The position numbers were made by a program, and so were the translations under genes. Below the pieces are notes generated by a model that was given only the letters and a program-made list of their open reading frames with translations, had not been told where the DNA came from and ran no database searches. Below, one piece after another: positions 16,360 to 25,908 of a DNA stretch of 64,000 nucleotides (positions are counted from its first letter, which is position 1; each line of letters opens with the position of its first letter). The DNA comes from CAITNM01 sp021298215 (GTDB lineage Bacteria > Pseudomonadota > Alphaproteobacteria > Paracaedibacterales > CAITNM01). The stretch lies in the NCBI GenBank assembly GCA_046309815.1, contig JBKCOJ010000008.1, positions 1 through 64,000 of the forward strand, in the 5' to 3' direction.

Positions 16360-17514
16360 ATGCGTAAGTGGATCGATTTTTCTATTGTTGAAGGTGTGTG
16401 TAGTAGGCAGGCTCATGCGGATTTTCCAGTCCAAGAAGATGGCTCTAAGACATACGAACGAGAACTAGGCAAAGAGGGGTTCTTCGGGCCTTGTACGCAT
16501 ATGATTCATCGCCACGCACCGACTGCTTGGACAAAGTGGGAAGGGCCGCTCCGACCACGTGCGTTTGATCTTAATAAATGGAATCAAGAAAAAGACTGTC
16601 CCTTTAAAACAGATATTTTTTTGCATAATCGCCACACCCAATTGCGTTGGTGGCAACTCAATAAATCAATGACACATTTGGCGCGTAATGGGGATGGAGA
16701 TCAGCTTTTATTTATTCATCAAGGTAAAGCCGATCTATTTTGCGATTATGGGCATTTATCTATTAAGACTGGTGATTATGTGGTGCTGCCGCGTTCTACG
16801 ATGTGGCGTTTGGATGTGATTGAGCCGCTTCAGGTATTGCTGATAGAGGCGACCGATAGCAGCTATATGTTGCCAGATAAAGGCATGGTTGGGCCGCATG
16901 CAATTTTTGATCCGGCGATGCTTGATACGCCGAAAATTAATGAGCAGTTTAAAGCGCAACAAGTTGATGCGAATCATGAGTGGACTGTTCATATAAAAAG
17001 GCTTAATCAGCATAGTGTGGTGACATATCCTTTTAACCCTTTAGATGCTATGGGGTGGCATGGCAATTTAGCGCCAGTGCGCATTAATGTGGATGATATA
17101 AGGCCATTGATGAGTCATCGTTATCATTTGCCGCCTTCAGCGCACACAACTTTTGTGGCACATCGATTCGTTATTTGTACTTTTGCGCCGCGTCCTATAG
17201 AAAGTGATCCAGGGGCATTGAAGGTGCCTTTCTATCATAACAACGATGATTTTGATGAGTTTATTTTCTATCATCGAGGGCAGTTTTTCAGTCGCGATAA
17301 TATTCATCCGGGAATGACAACGCTGCATCCATGTGGTTTTACGCATGGGCCGCATCCGGGGGCTTTTGCAACGGCAACGAATTTTTCAAGAAAAGAAACC
17401 GATGAGGTTGCTGTTATGGTTGATACGCGCGATGCGTTAGAGATAGGTGATAAGGCCGCTTCGGTTGAGTGGACGGCGTATTCCCAAAGTTGGAAAGCGG
17501 TTGAGAAGCCTTAA
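16360..17514 (+). CDS. hmgA: Homogentisate 1,2-dioxygenase family protein
   Basis: 384-aa cupin-fold, non-heme iron dioxygenase that opens the homogentisate ring to maleylacetoacetate in tyrosine/phenylalanine catabolism. The iron-site region is visible as FYHNNDDFDEFIFYHRG (His and Glu ligands) and LHPCGFTHGPHPG (final His). It is shorter than the 430-450-aa classical enzymes and belongs to the more compact bacterial form, so substrate range is not certain. I chose ATG 16360, with AAGGTG seven bases upstream, over the TTG at 16321. The next enzyme (maleylacetoacetate isomerase) is not in the window. Confidence 0.8.
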   Translation: MRKWIDFSIVEGVCSRQAHADFPVQEDGSKTYERELGKEGFFGPCTHMIHRHAPTAWTKWEGPLRPRAFDLNKWNQEKDCPFKTDIFLHNRHTQLRWWQLNKSMTHLARNGDGDQLLFIHQGKADLFCDYGHLSIKTGDYVVLPRSTMWRLDVIEPLQVLLIEATDSSYMLPDKGMVGPHAIFDPAMLDTPKINEQFKAQQVDANHEWTVHIKRLNQHSVVTYPFNPLDAMGWHGNLAPVRINVDDIRPLMSHRYHLPPSAHTTFVAHRFVICTFAPRPIESDPGALKVPFYHNNDDFDEFIFYHRGQFFSRDNIHPGMTTLHPCGFTHGPHPGAFATATNFSRKETDEVAVMVDTRDALEIGDKAASVEWTAYSQSWKAVEKP

Positions 17515-17601
17515 GATTACCATACCTATAATTTTTTATAGCTAGCTTTTTTGTTTATTTTTTTGCTATCGGTGTTCGATAACTTTTTATTCGAGAAATA
17601 A

Positions 17602-18135
17602 ATGACGAGATTTTTTATACTTTTAACATTTTTATTTTTAATTGTTAGTGCGTGTTTTTGTCCACCTGCTCCTGGTACTCTGCAGGTTGCTCCAACCCCA
17701 CCATCTGGATTAACGATCGCGGTGGGTTATTATGCGGTAGGAATAACTGAAGAGGAAAATGTACGACGAGCAACCCGTGTTGCAGAAATTCAAGCACTGT
17801 ATCCTGGTAGTGATTGTGATCCTATCTATTTTTATAATAACCAAGATAAAGAACAAACCTTGATTTTAATCTCGAATTTATTGGATGAGGCTGAGATCGA
17901 AAAAATAATGTTATTTACTCGTTATATAGATGGTATTCGTGAACAAACTGAATTAGTAAGGGCAAGAGTTAATAGTACACAGAGATATTTTAATGTTGAG
18001 CATCCCAATGCTCTTCTTGCATATCAGGGAACTGATGATTGTTTTTATGCAGCAGAAATTTTGGTAAATAATGGTATATCGTTAATAAGCACCCTTCTAA
18101 ATTTTGGGTACATAAACAGCAAAATGGGTGGTTAG
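17602..18135 (+). CDS. Predicted lipoprotein, unknown function
   Basis: 177-aa protein with a lipoprotein signal: hydrophobic residues 4-16, then lipobox IVSAC with the acceptor Cys near residue 18. A short Pro-rich linker (about 20-35) precedes a small mixed alpha/beta domain with two further Cys residues (SDCDP, DDCFYA) that could form a disulfide. I recognise no family. It stands alone, with its stop only 15 bases from the end of the convergent glmM. Confidence 0.6.
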   Translation: MTRFFILLTFLFLIVSACFCPPAPGTLQVAPTPPSGLTIAVGYYAVGITEEENVRRATRVAEIQALYPGSDCDPIYFYNNQDKEQTLILISNLLDEAEIEKIMLFTRYIDGIREQTELVRARVNSTQRYFNVEHPNALLAYQGTDDCFYAAEILVNNGISLISTLLNFGYINSKMGG

Positions 18136-18150
18136 TGCTTGATCAAAATT

Positions 18151-19512
18151 TTACGCAGCATCTATATCAGAAATAGTGCCGCATATTGTATTGATTACTT
18201 CATTTAACAAATTCGCGTCATCGCCTTGAGCCATGATGCGTATGAGTGGCTCAGTGCCGGATTGGCGCACCAAAAGCTTTCCGGATTTATTCAAGCGATC
18301 ATTTGCATTATCGATAACTAATCGAATGCGGTCATCATTGAGATTGACGGAATGTTTTGTGCGAACGTTTTTAAGAACTTGAGGTACCGGCTCAAACGTG
18401 TGGCTAATTCCGCTAGCGGGCATGTTCGTTGCTACCATTAAGGCCAGCATTTGTAATGCTGCTAATAGGCCATCTCCGGTTGTGGTGTAGTCACTTAAAA
18501 TAATATGACCAGATTGTTCGCCGCCTACATTGCATCCTTTTAGTTGCATCATTTCTAATACATGCTTATCGCCGATATTGGAGCGATAGAGCTGTAACCC
18601 TTTGCTTTCTAGATAGCGTTCAAGTCCAAGATTAGACATGTGTGTTGCCACAATCCCATTACCTTTTAAAAGCCCTTGTTCATACCAGAGCTTAGCGATT
18701 AAGGCCATAATTTGATCGCCATCGAGCACGTGCCCATTCTCATCAACTGCGATGAGCCGATCTGCGTCACCATCTAAGGCAATTCCAATATGAGCTTTGT
18801 GTTCTAAGACAGCGCTTTGCAGTGTTGAAATATTTGTTGCTCCGCAGTTTTCATTGATGTTGATACCATCGGGTGTGTTTCCAATAGCGATTACATCAGC
18901 TCCTAGCTCCCATAACACTTGAGGAGCAACTTTATATGCTGCTCCATTAGCACAGTCAACAACGATTTTTAAACCATCAAGACGCATTCCTTTTGGAAAA
19001 CTTGATTTAATAAATTCATTATAGCGGCCCAGAGCGTCGTCCACGCGTCTGGCTTTTCCAAATTCTTCGGCGGATGCTAGTTGAAAATGGTTTTTTAGTG
19101 TTAATTCTTCAATTTGTTGCTCATTTTGATTACTGAGTTTGAAACCTTGAGCATCGAAGAACTTAATACCGTTATCTTGAAAGGGATTATGGCTTGCAGA
19201 GATCATGACACCTAAGTGAGCACGCAAGGTTCTTGTTAACATGGCAACAGCAGGGGTTGGCAGAGGGCCTAGTAACATAACATCTATGCCCATGCTAACG
19301 AAACCAGCTGTTAAAGCTGATTCAATCATATAACCTGAAAGGCGCGTGTCTTTTCCTATAACAACCATATGTTTATGCTGTGAAGAGGTGGTTAGAGGGA
19401 CATTATTTTTTAAGTATTGAGCGGCTGCCATAGAGATTTTTAAAATAATATCAGCTGTCATAGGTTCGCTATTAACAGCCCCGCGTACTCCATCTGTGCC
19501 AAATAATTTCAT
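18151..19512 (-). CDS. glmM: Phosphoglucosamine mutase
   Basis: 453-aa alpha-D-phosphohexomutase converting glucosamine-6-P to glucosamine-1-P for UDP-GlcNAc, peptidoglycan and LPS. It has the N terminus KLFGTDGVRG, the phosphoserine loop VMISASHNPFQDNGIKFF, the metal loop ALDGDADRLIAVD, the sugar loop GGEQSGHII and the phosphate loop VRQSGTEPLIRIM. I chose ATG 19512. Longer in-frame starts would run into mnmA. It begins one base after the mnmA stop, so the two are translationally coupled. Confidence 0.96.
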   Translation of the reverse strand: MKLFGTDGVRGAVNSEPMTADIILKISMAAAQYLKNNVPLTTSSQHKHMVVIGKDTRLSGYMIESALTAGFVSMGIDVMLLGPLPTPAVAMLTRTLRAHLGVMISASHNPFQDNGIKFFDAQGFKLSNQNEQQIEELTLKNHFQLASAEEFGKARRVDDALGRYNEFIKSSFPKGMRLDGLKIVVDCANGAAYKVAPQVLWELGADVIAIGNTPDGININENCGATNISTLQSAVLEHKAHIGIALDGDADRLIAVDENGHVLDGDQIMALIAKLWYEQGLLKGNGIVATHMSNLGLERYLESKGLQLYRSNIGDKHVLEMMQLKGCNVGGEQSGHIILSDYTTTGDGLLAALQMLALMVATNMPASGISHTFEPVPQVLKNVRTKHSVNLNDDRIRLVIDNANDRLNKSGKLLVRQSGTEPLIRIMAQGDDANLLNEVINTICGTISDIDAA

Positions 19513-19513
19513 A

Positions 19514-20623
19514 TTATTTCTCCAATTCCTGTAAGTGCTGAGAGGTAATCCATCCTCCACCTAATACTTGATCTTTTTTATAAAATACACAAGCTTGCCC
19601 TGAAGCTACGCCGAATTCGGGGATAGTAAAATCAACTCTTGCTGACATAGGGCTTGTTGCCGTGACAGTTGCTTCAACGAGTGAATGAGTAGAGCGTATT
19701 TTTACCGAACATTTCAAGCCGCTTTTAAAATTATTAATGTCTGCAAGCCAGTTCACTTCTTTTAAGTAAACACTTGATATTGATAGCGCTTCATGTGCCC
19801 CAACCCAAACTTGACGTTTTTCAGGGTTTAATCTTATTACATATAGTGGTTCTGGTGATGAAATACCAAGACCTTTACGTTGTCCAATAGTGTAATTGAT
19901 AATTCCTTCATGGCGTCCAAGGACAGTACCATTTATATGAATAATATCCCCTGCGTCTAATGATCCAGGTCGTAATTTGCTAACAAGATTTGCATAGGAG
20001 CCATTGGGAACAAAGCAAATATCTTGGCTATCTGGCTTTTCAGCGACAGTTAAGCCAAATCTTGAAGCATGCATTCTTGTTTCGGATTTAGGCAATCCTC
20101 CTAAGGGGAAGCGCAAGTACTCTAGCTGATCTTGGGTGGTTGTGAATAGAAAATAGCTTTGATCTCTATTGTGATCAAAGGCTCGGTGTAATTCTGCTTT
20201 TTCATTAGGAAATCTCTGAACGTAATGTCCTGTAACTAAGGCTTCAGCGCCGAGATCACGAGCTGTTTGTAAGAGATCTTTAAATTTTACCTGCTGGTTG
20301 CATCGTACGCAGGGAAGAGGTGTTTCTCCTTGTAGATAAGAATCAGCAAAATCATCAATGACTTTTTCTTTGAAAACGCTTTCATAGTCTAAAACGTAGT
20401 GAGGAAAGCCCATCTTATCTGCAACTGTTTTTGCATCGTAAATATCTTGTCCAGCGCAACACGCTCCTTTTTTATTAAGCATTGCTCCATGATCGTATAG
20501 CTGCAGGGTAATGCCGACTACATCGTAACCAGCTTCAACCATTAGTGCTGCTGCTACTGATGAATCAACGCCTCCCGACATGGCTACGGCAATGCGCGCG
20601 CCTGGGTTCACATTATCAAGCAT
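19514..20623 (-). CDS. mnmA: tRNA-specific 2-thiouridylase
   Basis: 369-aa PP-loop enzyme that makes 2-thiouridine at the wobble position of tRNA-Lys, -Glu and -Gln. The ATP-binding loop AMSGGVDSSVAAALM is near the N terminus. The catalytic cysteines lie in LPCVRCNQQVKF and SQDICFVPNGSY. The catalytic-loop segment GHYVQRF is also present. I chose ATG 20623, four bases after the brnQ stop. An ATG at 20665 would overlap brnQ by 38 bases. It forms a tight brnQ-mnmA-glmM run. Confidence 0.94.
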   Translation of the reverse strand: MLDNVNPGARIAVAMSGGVDSSVAAALMVEAGYDVVGITLQLYDHGAMLNKKGACCAGQDIYDAKTVADKMGFPHYVLDYESVFKEKVIDDFADSYLQGETPLPCVRCNQQVKFKDLLQTARDLGAEALVTGHYVQRFPNEKAELHRAFDHNRDQSYFLFTTTQDQLEYLRFPLGGLPKSETRMHASRFGLTVAEKPDSQDICFVPNGSYANLVSKLRPGSLDAGDIIHINGTVLGRHEGIINYTIGQRKGLGISSPEPLYVIRLNPEKRQVWVGAHEALSISSVYLKEVNWLADINNFKSGLKCSVKIRSTHSLVEATVTATSPMSARVDFTIPEFGVASGQACVFYKKDQVLGGGWITSQHLQELEK

Positions 20624-20627
20624 GAAT

Positions 20628-21713
20628 TTATGCGTGTTTTTTGTCGATAAGTTTGTATATGGCATAAATGATCATCAATGGGTAAAGCCACTCTAAAATA
20701 CTGGCTAGAAAATTCATGATTTTGCTAAAGCCAAGTAATGACATGGCAAATGCTACGCATATACTAGCGGTTAAGCATGTATGGCGATTTACTTGTTTTT
20801 TCAATATATCGCTGTGGAGAAAGTCAGTCCACATCGTTGTAAGTAGGGTGGCCGTGGCCATGCAGGAAACAGCAAGAGTTATACTGACAATTGGCAGAGC
20901 ATAGGAGCCAAGAGCTTTTTGGGCAATGGCAGCTAAATACTGTTCTTGGCCCAGTCCTACTAGATCAGAAGCATAGTGTGCTCCTAGGGCCATGAATCCA
21001 TAATATACAGCACAAAGTATGGAGCCACCTAAAAGGCTAGCAAGAACGCCCAGTTTGAAGAGCTTTTTTGGGTTTGAACCCGCCTTTGCTTTTTTCTTTA
21101 GAAATTCATAGACGCTGATAGCAATTAGGGGTGCGCCCATGAGATCCATTGTTTGGTAGCCTATCTCTAAACCATATCCTAGACATTCTTTAGAAGTCAT
21201 TAGAACAGGTTGCATTGTTGGAGCAACCCAAAGTCCTACTGCTATCAAGAAAGCAATGCCGCCTAATTTTAGGGGTGTTAAAAAGACGCCAATGATCTCG
21301 ACTAGACGATTTCTTTCCCAGCAAAGTCCTAACAAAATTAAGCTGAATAAGCCTGAAAATATCCATAAAGGTAATGCAGGATTCATCAAGTTGAATCCAC
21401 CGAAAGAGACAAGGATACACCTTGGCACAACGCCGAAAGGTCCAACTAACATAAAGATGAGAAAATTAATGGCGAAAGCGCCTGATTTTCCAAGGTTAGA
21501 ATAGTATTTGTCTCGGCTGCCTTCGCTGCGCACAAATCCCATGACTCCTATAAAAGGAACGATAACAGCGGTTACAATCCACCCAACTAAGGTGTACAAA
21601 AACATATTTTGTGTTTTAAAACCTGCTGCGAGAGGGAATACTAAGTTTCCAGAGCCGAAGAACATAGAGAACATTGCAAAGCCAGCGGTTAGTACAATTT
21701 TAAAGGATGACAT
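20628..21713 (-). CDS. brnQ: Branched-chain amino acid carrier (LIVCS family)
   Basis: 361-aa inner-membrane carrier with about ten hydrophobic helices. It is related to BrnQ, which takes up Leu, Ile and Val with Na+ or H+. The first helix carries the diagnostic FSMFFGSGNLVFPL segment, and the ENR/LTPLKLGG region near residue 140 is conserved. It is shorter than the usual 410-440 aa, apparently in the loops and at the C terminus. Amino-acid importers are typical of host-dependent bacteria. Confidence 0.85.
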   Translation of the reverse strand: MSSFKIVLTAGFAMFSMFFGSGNLVFPLAAGFKTQNMFLYTLVGWIVTAVIVPFIGVMGFVRSEGSRDKYYSNLGKSGAFAINFLIFMLVGPFGVVPRCILVSFGGFNLMNPALPLWIFSGLFSLILLGLCWERNRLVEIIGVFLTPLKLGGIAFLIAVGLWVAPTMQPVLMTSKECLGYGLEIGYQTMDLMGAPLIAISVYEFLKKKAKAGSNPKKLFKLGVLASLLGGSILCAVYYGFMALGAHYASDLVGLGQEQYLAAIAQKALGSYALPIVSITLAVSCMATATLLTTMWTDFLHSDILKKQVNRHTCLTASICVAFAMSLLGFSKIMNFLASILEWLYPLMIIYAIYKLIDKKHA

Positions 21714-21879
21714 TATCTTAAGTATTCTCTTATTCTTAGGGTATATATATGGAGAATTTTGAGAAAAATTACAAGAAAAATATGTCTAACTGTTTATTTG
21801 TCAGTATTGATAAATCTAGAGTAAGTATCTATCTTAATTTTTCATTTTCTTGTTGTATTTTTTCAATCTGTTCAATTTC

Positions 21880-22575
21880 TTACTCTGTTTGAGAGTGGAA
21901 AAGGAGATAGTTAACATATTGAAGAATACTTAATTTTTTAAAGGATTGCTTTTTTTCAGGTACAGATTCGTTGCGAAATGCCCAATAATAGCATTGAGCT
22001 GCTGATAATAGTGAGTCATCACTTTTTTTATCTGGAGCAATGGTTGCAAACAATAATCCAGCTTTGAGGAAGGCGCTAGATGCAAGATATCTTGAACTTT
22101 CTCTGCTTTTCAAGTATTGCCCAAGTCTAATGTAACAGCCCGCTTCTGTGAGTTGATCTTGAAAGGTTTTTGTAAAACCAGAAGCTAAAATGAAATCTTC
22201 TGGAGTTGCGCGAAGACTTAAAGGAAATCTATTTCTGATTATTTGAGCAACTGAATGATTAATTTCTTCAACAAGAGCATCTTCGTCAACTACACTGGCA
22301 TTCACTATTTCTGCCCTTAATGCAGGGTTATTTGTCTCATTTTCAAAATGACCTAAGATTCTTTCTTGTTCTTGAGGAGTTGCGCGATTTAAGGTGGCAG
22401 AAAATCTCGATAAAACGAGCCGTCGAGATGCTGCTTGAATAAGATGATTGTGATCTATTAATACGGAATGCCCTGTGCGCATAACAGGAATCGAAGCTTG
22501 TTGTTCTGGAAAATCATTTGCTGAAAAGCTTTGAGCGGATGTCAAAATCATTGCAAGTATTACTAAGCCACGCAT
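21880..22575 (-). CDS. Secreted helical protein, unknown function
   Basis: 231-aa protein with a short signal peptide (residues 1 to about 19, ending AQSFSA). The mature part looks mostly helical. Residues 125-230 have a pattern of paired helices with conserved small and aromatic positions (YIRLGQYLKS, SAFLKAGLLFA, AAQCYYWAF) that may be TPR-like, but I cannot assign a family. It has its own upstream region and about 165 bases separate it from brnQ downstream. Confidence 0.5.
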   Translation of the reverse strand: MRGLVILAMILTSAQSFSANDFPEQQASIPVMRTGHSVLIDHNHLIQAASRRLVLSRFSATLNRATPQEQERILGHFENETNNPALRAEIVNASVVDEDALVEEINHSVAQIIRNRFPLSLRATPEDFILASGFTKTFQDQLTEAGCYIRLGQYLKSRESSRYLASSAFLKAGLLFATIAPDKKSDDSLLSAAQCYYWAFRNESVPEKKQSFKKLSILQYVNYLLFHSQTE

Positions 22576-22676
22576 GATTAAAACTCATATGTATAAGGCC
22601 TAATAATAAAATAAGATGAAAGTGGTTAATTAAGTATTAATATTTCAAATAAAAGCAATTTTTATTTAAATAAAAA

Positions 22677-22716
22677 GGCCGCCCGAAGTATAAAATACTT
22701 CGCAGAGGCCATTTTT
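22677..22716 (-). terminator. Rho-independent terminator of the His-rich lipoprotein gene
   Basis: GGCC (22677-22680) and CGAAGTA (22684-22690) pair with TACTTCG (22696-22702) and GGCC (22707-22710). On the minus strand the stem is followed by a T-rich tract (CTTTTTATTT). On the plus strand ATTTTTATAT follows, so it may work both ways. Confidence 0.75.
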
Positions 22717-22725
22717 ATATATTTT

Positions 22726-23001
22726 TTATTTTTTCTCAGTTTTTTCTGGAGCTGGTGTTACTTGTGAAGCTGGAGCAGCTTCAGTTTTATGCGCATCAGT
22801 GGCAGCAGCTGGATGTTGTTCAGTAGCTGCAGCAGCATGAGTTTCAGCTGGAGCTGCATGAGTTTCCGCAGGAGCTGCGTGATGTTCTACATGGTGTTCA
22901 GCAGTTTTTCCATGATCTTCATGCTTTGCTTCTTCTTTTTTCTCGCATGCGACAAATCCAAAACCGATAATTCCTAATGCTAATACTAATTTCTTTGACA
23001 T
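22726..23001 (-). CDS. Small His/Ala-rich lipoprotein
   Basis: 91-aa predicted lipoprotein. The signal sequence (MSKKLVLALGIIGFGFVAC) has lipobox FVAC with Cys19. The mature part is KKEE-rich, then has a histidine cluster (HHVEHH) and tandem 7-residue units around HAAPAET, later HAAAATEQ and HPAAATDAH, and a Pro/Lys end. About ten histidines in 70 residues suggest metal binding or buffering at the envelope, but no family is recognised. The internal repeat makes length variation between strains likely. A clear terminator follows. Confidence 0.7.
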   Translation of the reverse strand: MSKKLVLALGIIGFGFVACEKKEEAKHEDHGKTAEHHVEHHAAPAETHAAPAETHAAAATEQHPAAATDAHKTEAAPASQVTPAPEKTEKK

Positions 23002-23138
23002 GTTTTAATACCCTCAATACTTAAAAAAATTTTAACCATTCGTTATTGTAAATTATTTTTTATAAAAAAGCGCGTATAATTTTTATGAAATTAAACTTTC
23101 TTTAAAAATCAAGGGTTTCCTAATACATACATTGAGAT

Positions 23139-25790
23139 TTATTTAAAAATGTTTTTCAGCAATCCTTTTACTATTTTCTCGGGTTGTGCTGATGGTTTTC
23201 TTTCCTCAGTTCCTGAGTCTTCTGCCGGTTGTCGAGAATTTTTGGACTTCTTACCTAATCCAGGGATTAATTGATCAATTCCTGGTATTGCTTTTGAAAC
23301 CAAATCACCCGCTCCCTTTCCTAAAAGTCCTTGAAGTGATTTTAAATTAAGATTGTAGGCTGGCTCATCCAAAGGACCTTTGATGGTGAATTCTAGAGGG
23401 GGGATATTCTTTAAAGTTGGAATTGCCACCTTGCCATTAAAGCGCATTTGCCAATTTACCAGATCTGCCTGTCCTTCTGCTTTTAGATGCGCTTCGGATG
23501 TCTCAACAATTAAATTTTTTGTGCTGGTGATTCCATTTGCAATGGTAAAATCTCCACTTGCATTTGAAAAAGCTGTAGTGCCCCGTCCATTGAAAAAGTT
23601 TTGAATAGCTGTGAGGTCAAATAGGTTGCCGGGGCTTTTTAAAATATTAACAATTGATTGCAGATCAAATCCTTTTATTATGCCGTTATTTATAGAAAAT
23701 TTTGCTTGTCCAGATAGGTTACTTACCCAATCATATTGAGAATTTCCTTGAGTTTTTAAGGTGATAGAACCAGAAGCTTCCCCTTGAGAAAAATGAGCAG
23801 CGGCAGCCTGAATTTTAGCTATGCTGATATTACTGAATTGAGCTGAGAATCCAAGGTTTTGGGTGTTCGAAGATTGAGCAGATAACGAGCCGCTTATTTT
23901 TCCGCCATACAAATGCGCAGAAAATGGGATATCTAGCTTTCCGTCTTTAAGTGTAATATCCGATTGTAGTGCCTCAAAAGTAAGTCCACTTAAAGCAATT
24001 TTTGGGATATTTATGTGCAGATTCATCGTAAATGCCTTAAGTGGAAGATTCGTTGGAGAAGATGACCACCTTGTATTAGCTGTTCTTAACAACTCGTAAT
24101 TTGATATTTGAGGGATATATAATGCCCGTAATACTTGAACCGAAGTATCTTGATATTTTGTGAGTTGTATTGGTTGAGCTGTGAGAGAGCCTGCAATATG
24201 AGGTTTTTCTTTACTCAAATCAATTAGTAATTTGCCGCCTGCAAATACATCAAGCCCTGATTTACTTTTTAATCCAATACTTTGTATGTTCAAGTCAGCT
24301 TCTGTTTTCTTTAACAAAATATCGCTCTTAAGATTGATGATGTAATCGCTTAAAGCTACTTGCTCCACACGTATGTTGCCTTTTGTAATTAGCTCGCCGG
24401 AACCAAGCATACCATCAAAGAAAATATTTCCATGGGCAAGTGATATTTTTGTATTCAGTCCTAGGTGATCTTTTTCATGAGCAATTTTTGCAGTAATTAT
24501 GATAGGGCCAGATACTGGCAAATCATGGCCTAGAGTTTTACCCCACTGCTGTATATCATTTAAATTAGCTGCAATTTTTACGTTCTTAGTTTCCGTATTA
24601 AATTCGATGTTTGCGTCAGCTTTTGCCGCACCTAAAGAAAGAATGGTTTTCTTACTATTGAACGTGTTATCTCCCATCTCTAAAACACCTTTAATATCGA
24701 GAGGTTGTTTAATAGGTGCGTCCTTAGTGAACCATTTGAGTATTTCTTGATAGCGTTGGCTGGTGAGATGATACTCAATTTTACGAAAATCTTTGGTTGA
24801 ACATTCTAGGTCTATAAGATCGTGTTGATGCTTAAACTTTAAATCTATGTCGCAAAGTTGTGTTAAAAGGTTGTAACGTACTGTACCAATTAGTTGAATT
24901 GAGGGGTGAGTGGCTTGCAAATTGCCGATAGTGACGTGCTCCAATGTTGTATGTAAATCTGCTTGGATATCGATTGCTTTATGTAAATCAATTTTATGAT
25001 TAGGTAACTCTAGTATGAAAGGAAAATCAGAAGAAGAGGCGGTTAGTTTGCCAGATAAATGTTTTTTGTTAAGGTCTACTGTACCTTTTAATTCAGCACG
25101 AACTCGATGGTCTTGTAATACTAGGGATATGCCGGCCATTAAGGACGTTTCGCCGGAGCTAAAATCTCCTGTTAATATTTCTAAATCGATACTATTTTCT
25201 GTGGTGTCAGAAACAATGAATATTTTGTAAGGTCCAGTTAGCTTTTCACTATCGCATTCAATCTTTAAATTAGAGAAATTTTTTGTTGAACCATCCTTAT
25301 GGTCAATATAGGTGATTGTTGCGTTATGAGCTTCAAAGTGATTCACCGTAATACTAGTCGTTGCTGCATTATTTGTAGGCTGTGATGCTTCTTTTTCCTG
25401 GGACTCATTTTTGGAAAACGACAACTCCCAATTTCCATGGCCATCTTTATCTTTTTCTAGGGTAATTTCAGGTGTTTTTAAATTAATGCTTTTAACAACG
25501 ATTTTTCCTTTTATCAGATCTATTAAGCTAAGAATGACCTCTACGTTTTTAATGGTTGCCATTTCTGATTTTTTTGCATTTGCAACATTACCTAAAGAAA
25601 CATCATGAATATTAATGCGAGGAGTTGGTAATATTTGAAGCTTTACAGAGCCAATTTGTATTGTTCTTCCTATAGTTTTTTGTGCATCAGCAAGATACGG
25701 TGTTGCGTACTTTGAAAAATCAATAAACAGGGGCACCACAACTAATAAGAAGATTAGAAACGCAGGAATAAAAAGGATTTTTCTTTGCAT
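23139..25790 (-). CDS. asmA: AsmA family envelope protein
   Basis: 883-aa protein with one N-terminal transmembrane anchor (about residues 5-25) and a long periplasmic beta-rich region. The start FLIFLLVVVPLFIDFSKY and the IQIGSVKLQILPTPRINIHDVSLGN segment are the AsmA N-terminal domain. The C-terminal part (GQAKFSINNGIIKGFDLQSI, then GDFTIANGITSTKNLIVETS) is the AsmA-2 domain. The family (AsmA, TamB, YhdP) forms bridge-like lipid carriers between inner and outer membranes. The last 70 residues are a charged, low-complexity tail. It is transcribed away from flgF. Confidence 0.9.
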   Translation of the reverse strand: MQRKILFIPAFLIFLLVVVPLFIDFSKYATPYLADAQKTIGRTIQIGSVKLQILPTPRINIHDVSLGNVANAKKSEMATIKNVEVILSLIDLIKGKIVVKSINLKTPEITLEKDKDGHGNWELSFSKNESQEKEASQPTNNAATTSITVNHFEAHNATITYIDHKDGSTKNFSNLKIECDSEKLTGPYKIFIVSDTTENSIDLEILTGDFSSGETSLMAGISLVLQDHRVRAELKGTVDLNKKHLSGKLTASSSDFPFILELPNHKIDLHKAIDIQADLHTTLEHVTIGNLQATHPSIQLIGTVRYNLLTQLCDIDLKFKHQHDLIDLECSTKDFRKIEYHLTSQRYQEILKWFTKDAPIKQPLDIKGVLEMGDNTFNSKKTILSLGAAKADANIEFNTETKNVKIAANLNDIQQWGKTLGHDLPVSGPIIITAKIAHEKDHLGLNTKISLAHGNIFFDGMLGSGELITKGNIRVEQVALSDYIINLKSDILLKKTEADLNIQSIGLKSKSGLDVFAGGKLLIDLSKEKPHIAGSLTAQPIQLTKYQDTSVQVLRALYIPQISNYELLRTANTRWSSSPTNLPLKAFTMNLHINIPKIALSGLTFEALQSDITLKDGKLDIPFSAHLYGGKISGSLSAQSSNTQNLGFSAQFSNISIAKIQAAAAHFSQGEASGSITLKTQGNSQYDWVSNLSGQAKFSINNGIIKGFDLQSIVNILKSPGNLFDLTAIQNFFNGRGTTAFSNASGDFTIANGITSTKNLIVETSEAHLKAEGQADLVNWQMRFNGKVAIPTLKNIPPLEFTIKGPLDEPAYNLNLKSLQGLLGKGAGDLVSKAIPGIDQLIPGLGKKSKNSRQPAEDSGTEERKPSAQPEKIVKGLLKNIFK

Positions 25791-25908
25791 TGGCTTAACT
25801 TAAATAGCTTTTATATAAGGCACCTTAGGAAATTAATGCATCTTATTCAAGTATTTCTTGGCATGATTTTTGCAGGATACTAATCAAATAGAAAAAATAG
25901 TCTAGAAA

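Noticed and set aside
22780..22900. Short tandem repeats as a CRISPR-like array
   Set aside because: They are coding heptads (HAAPAET) within the lipoprotein, with no spacers.
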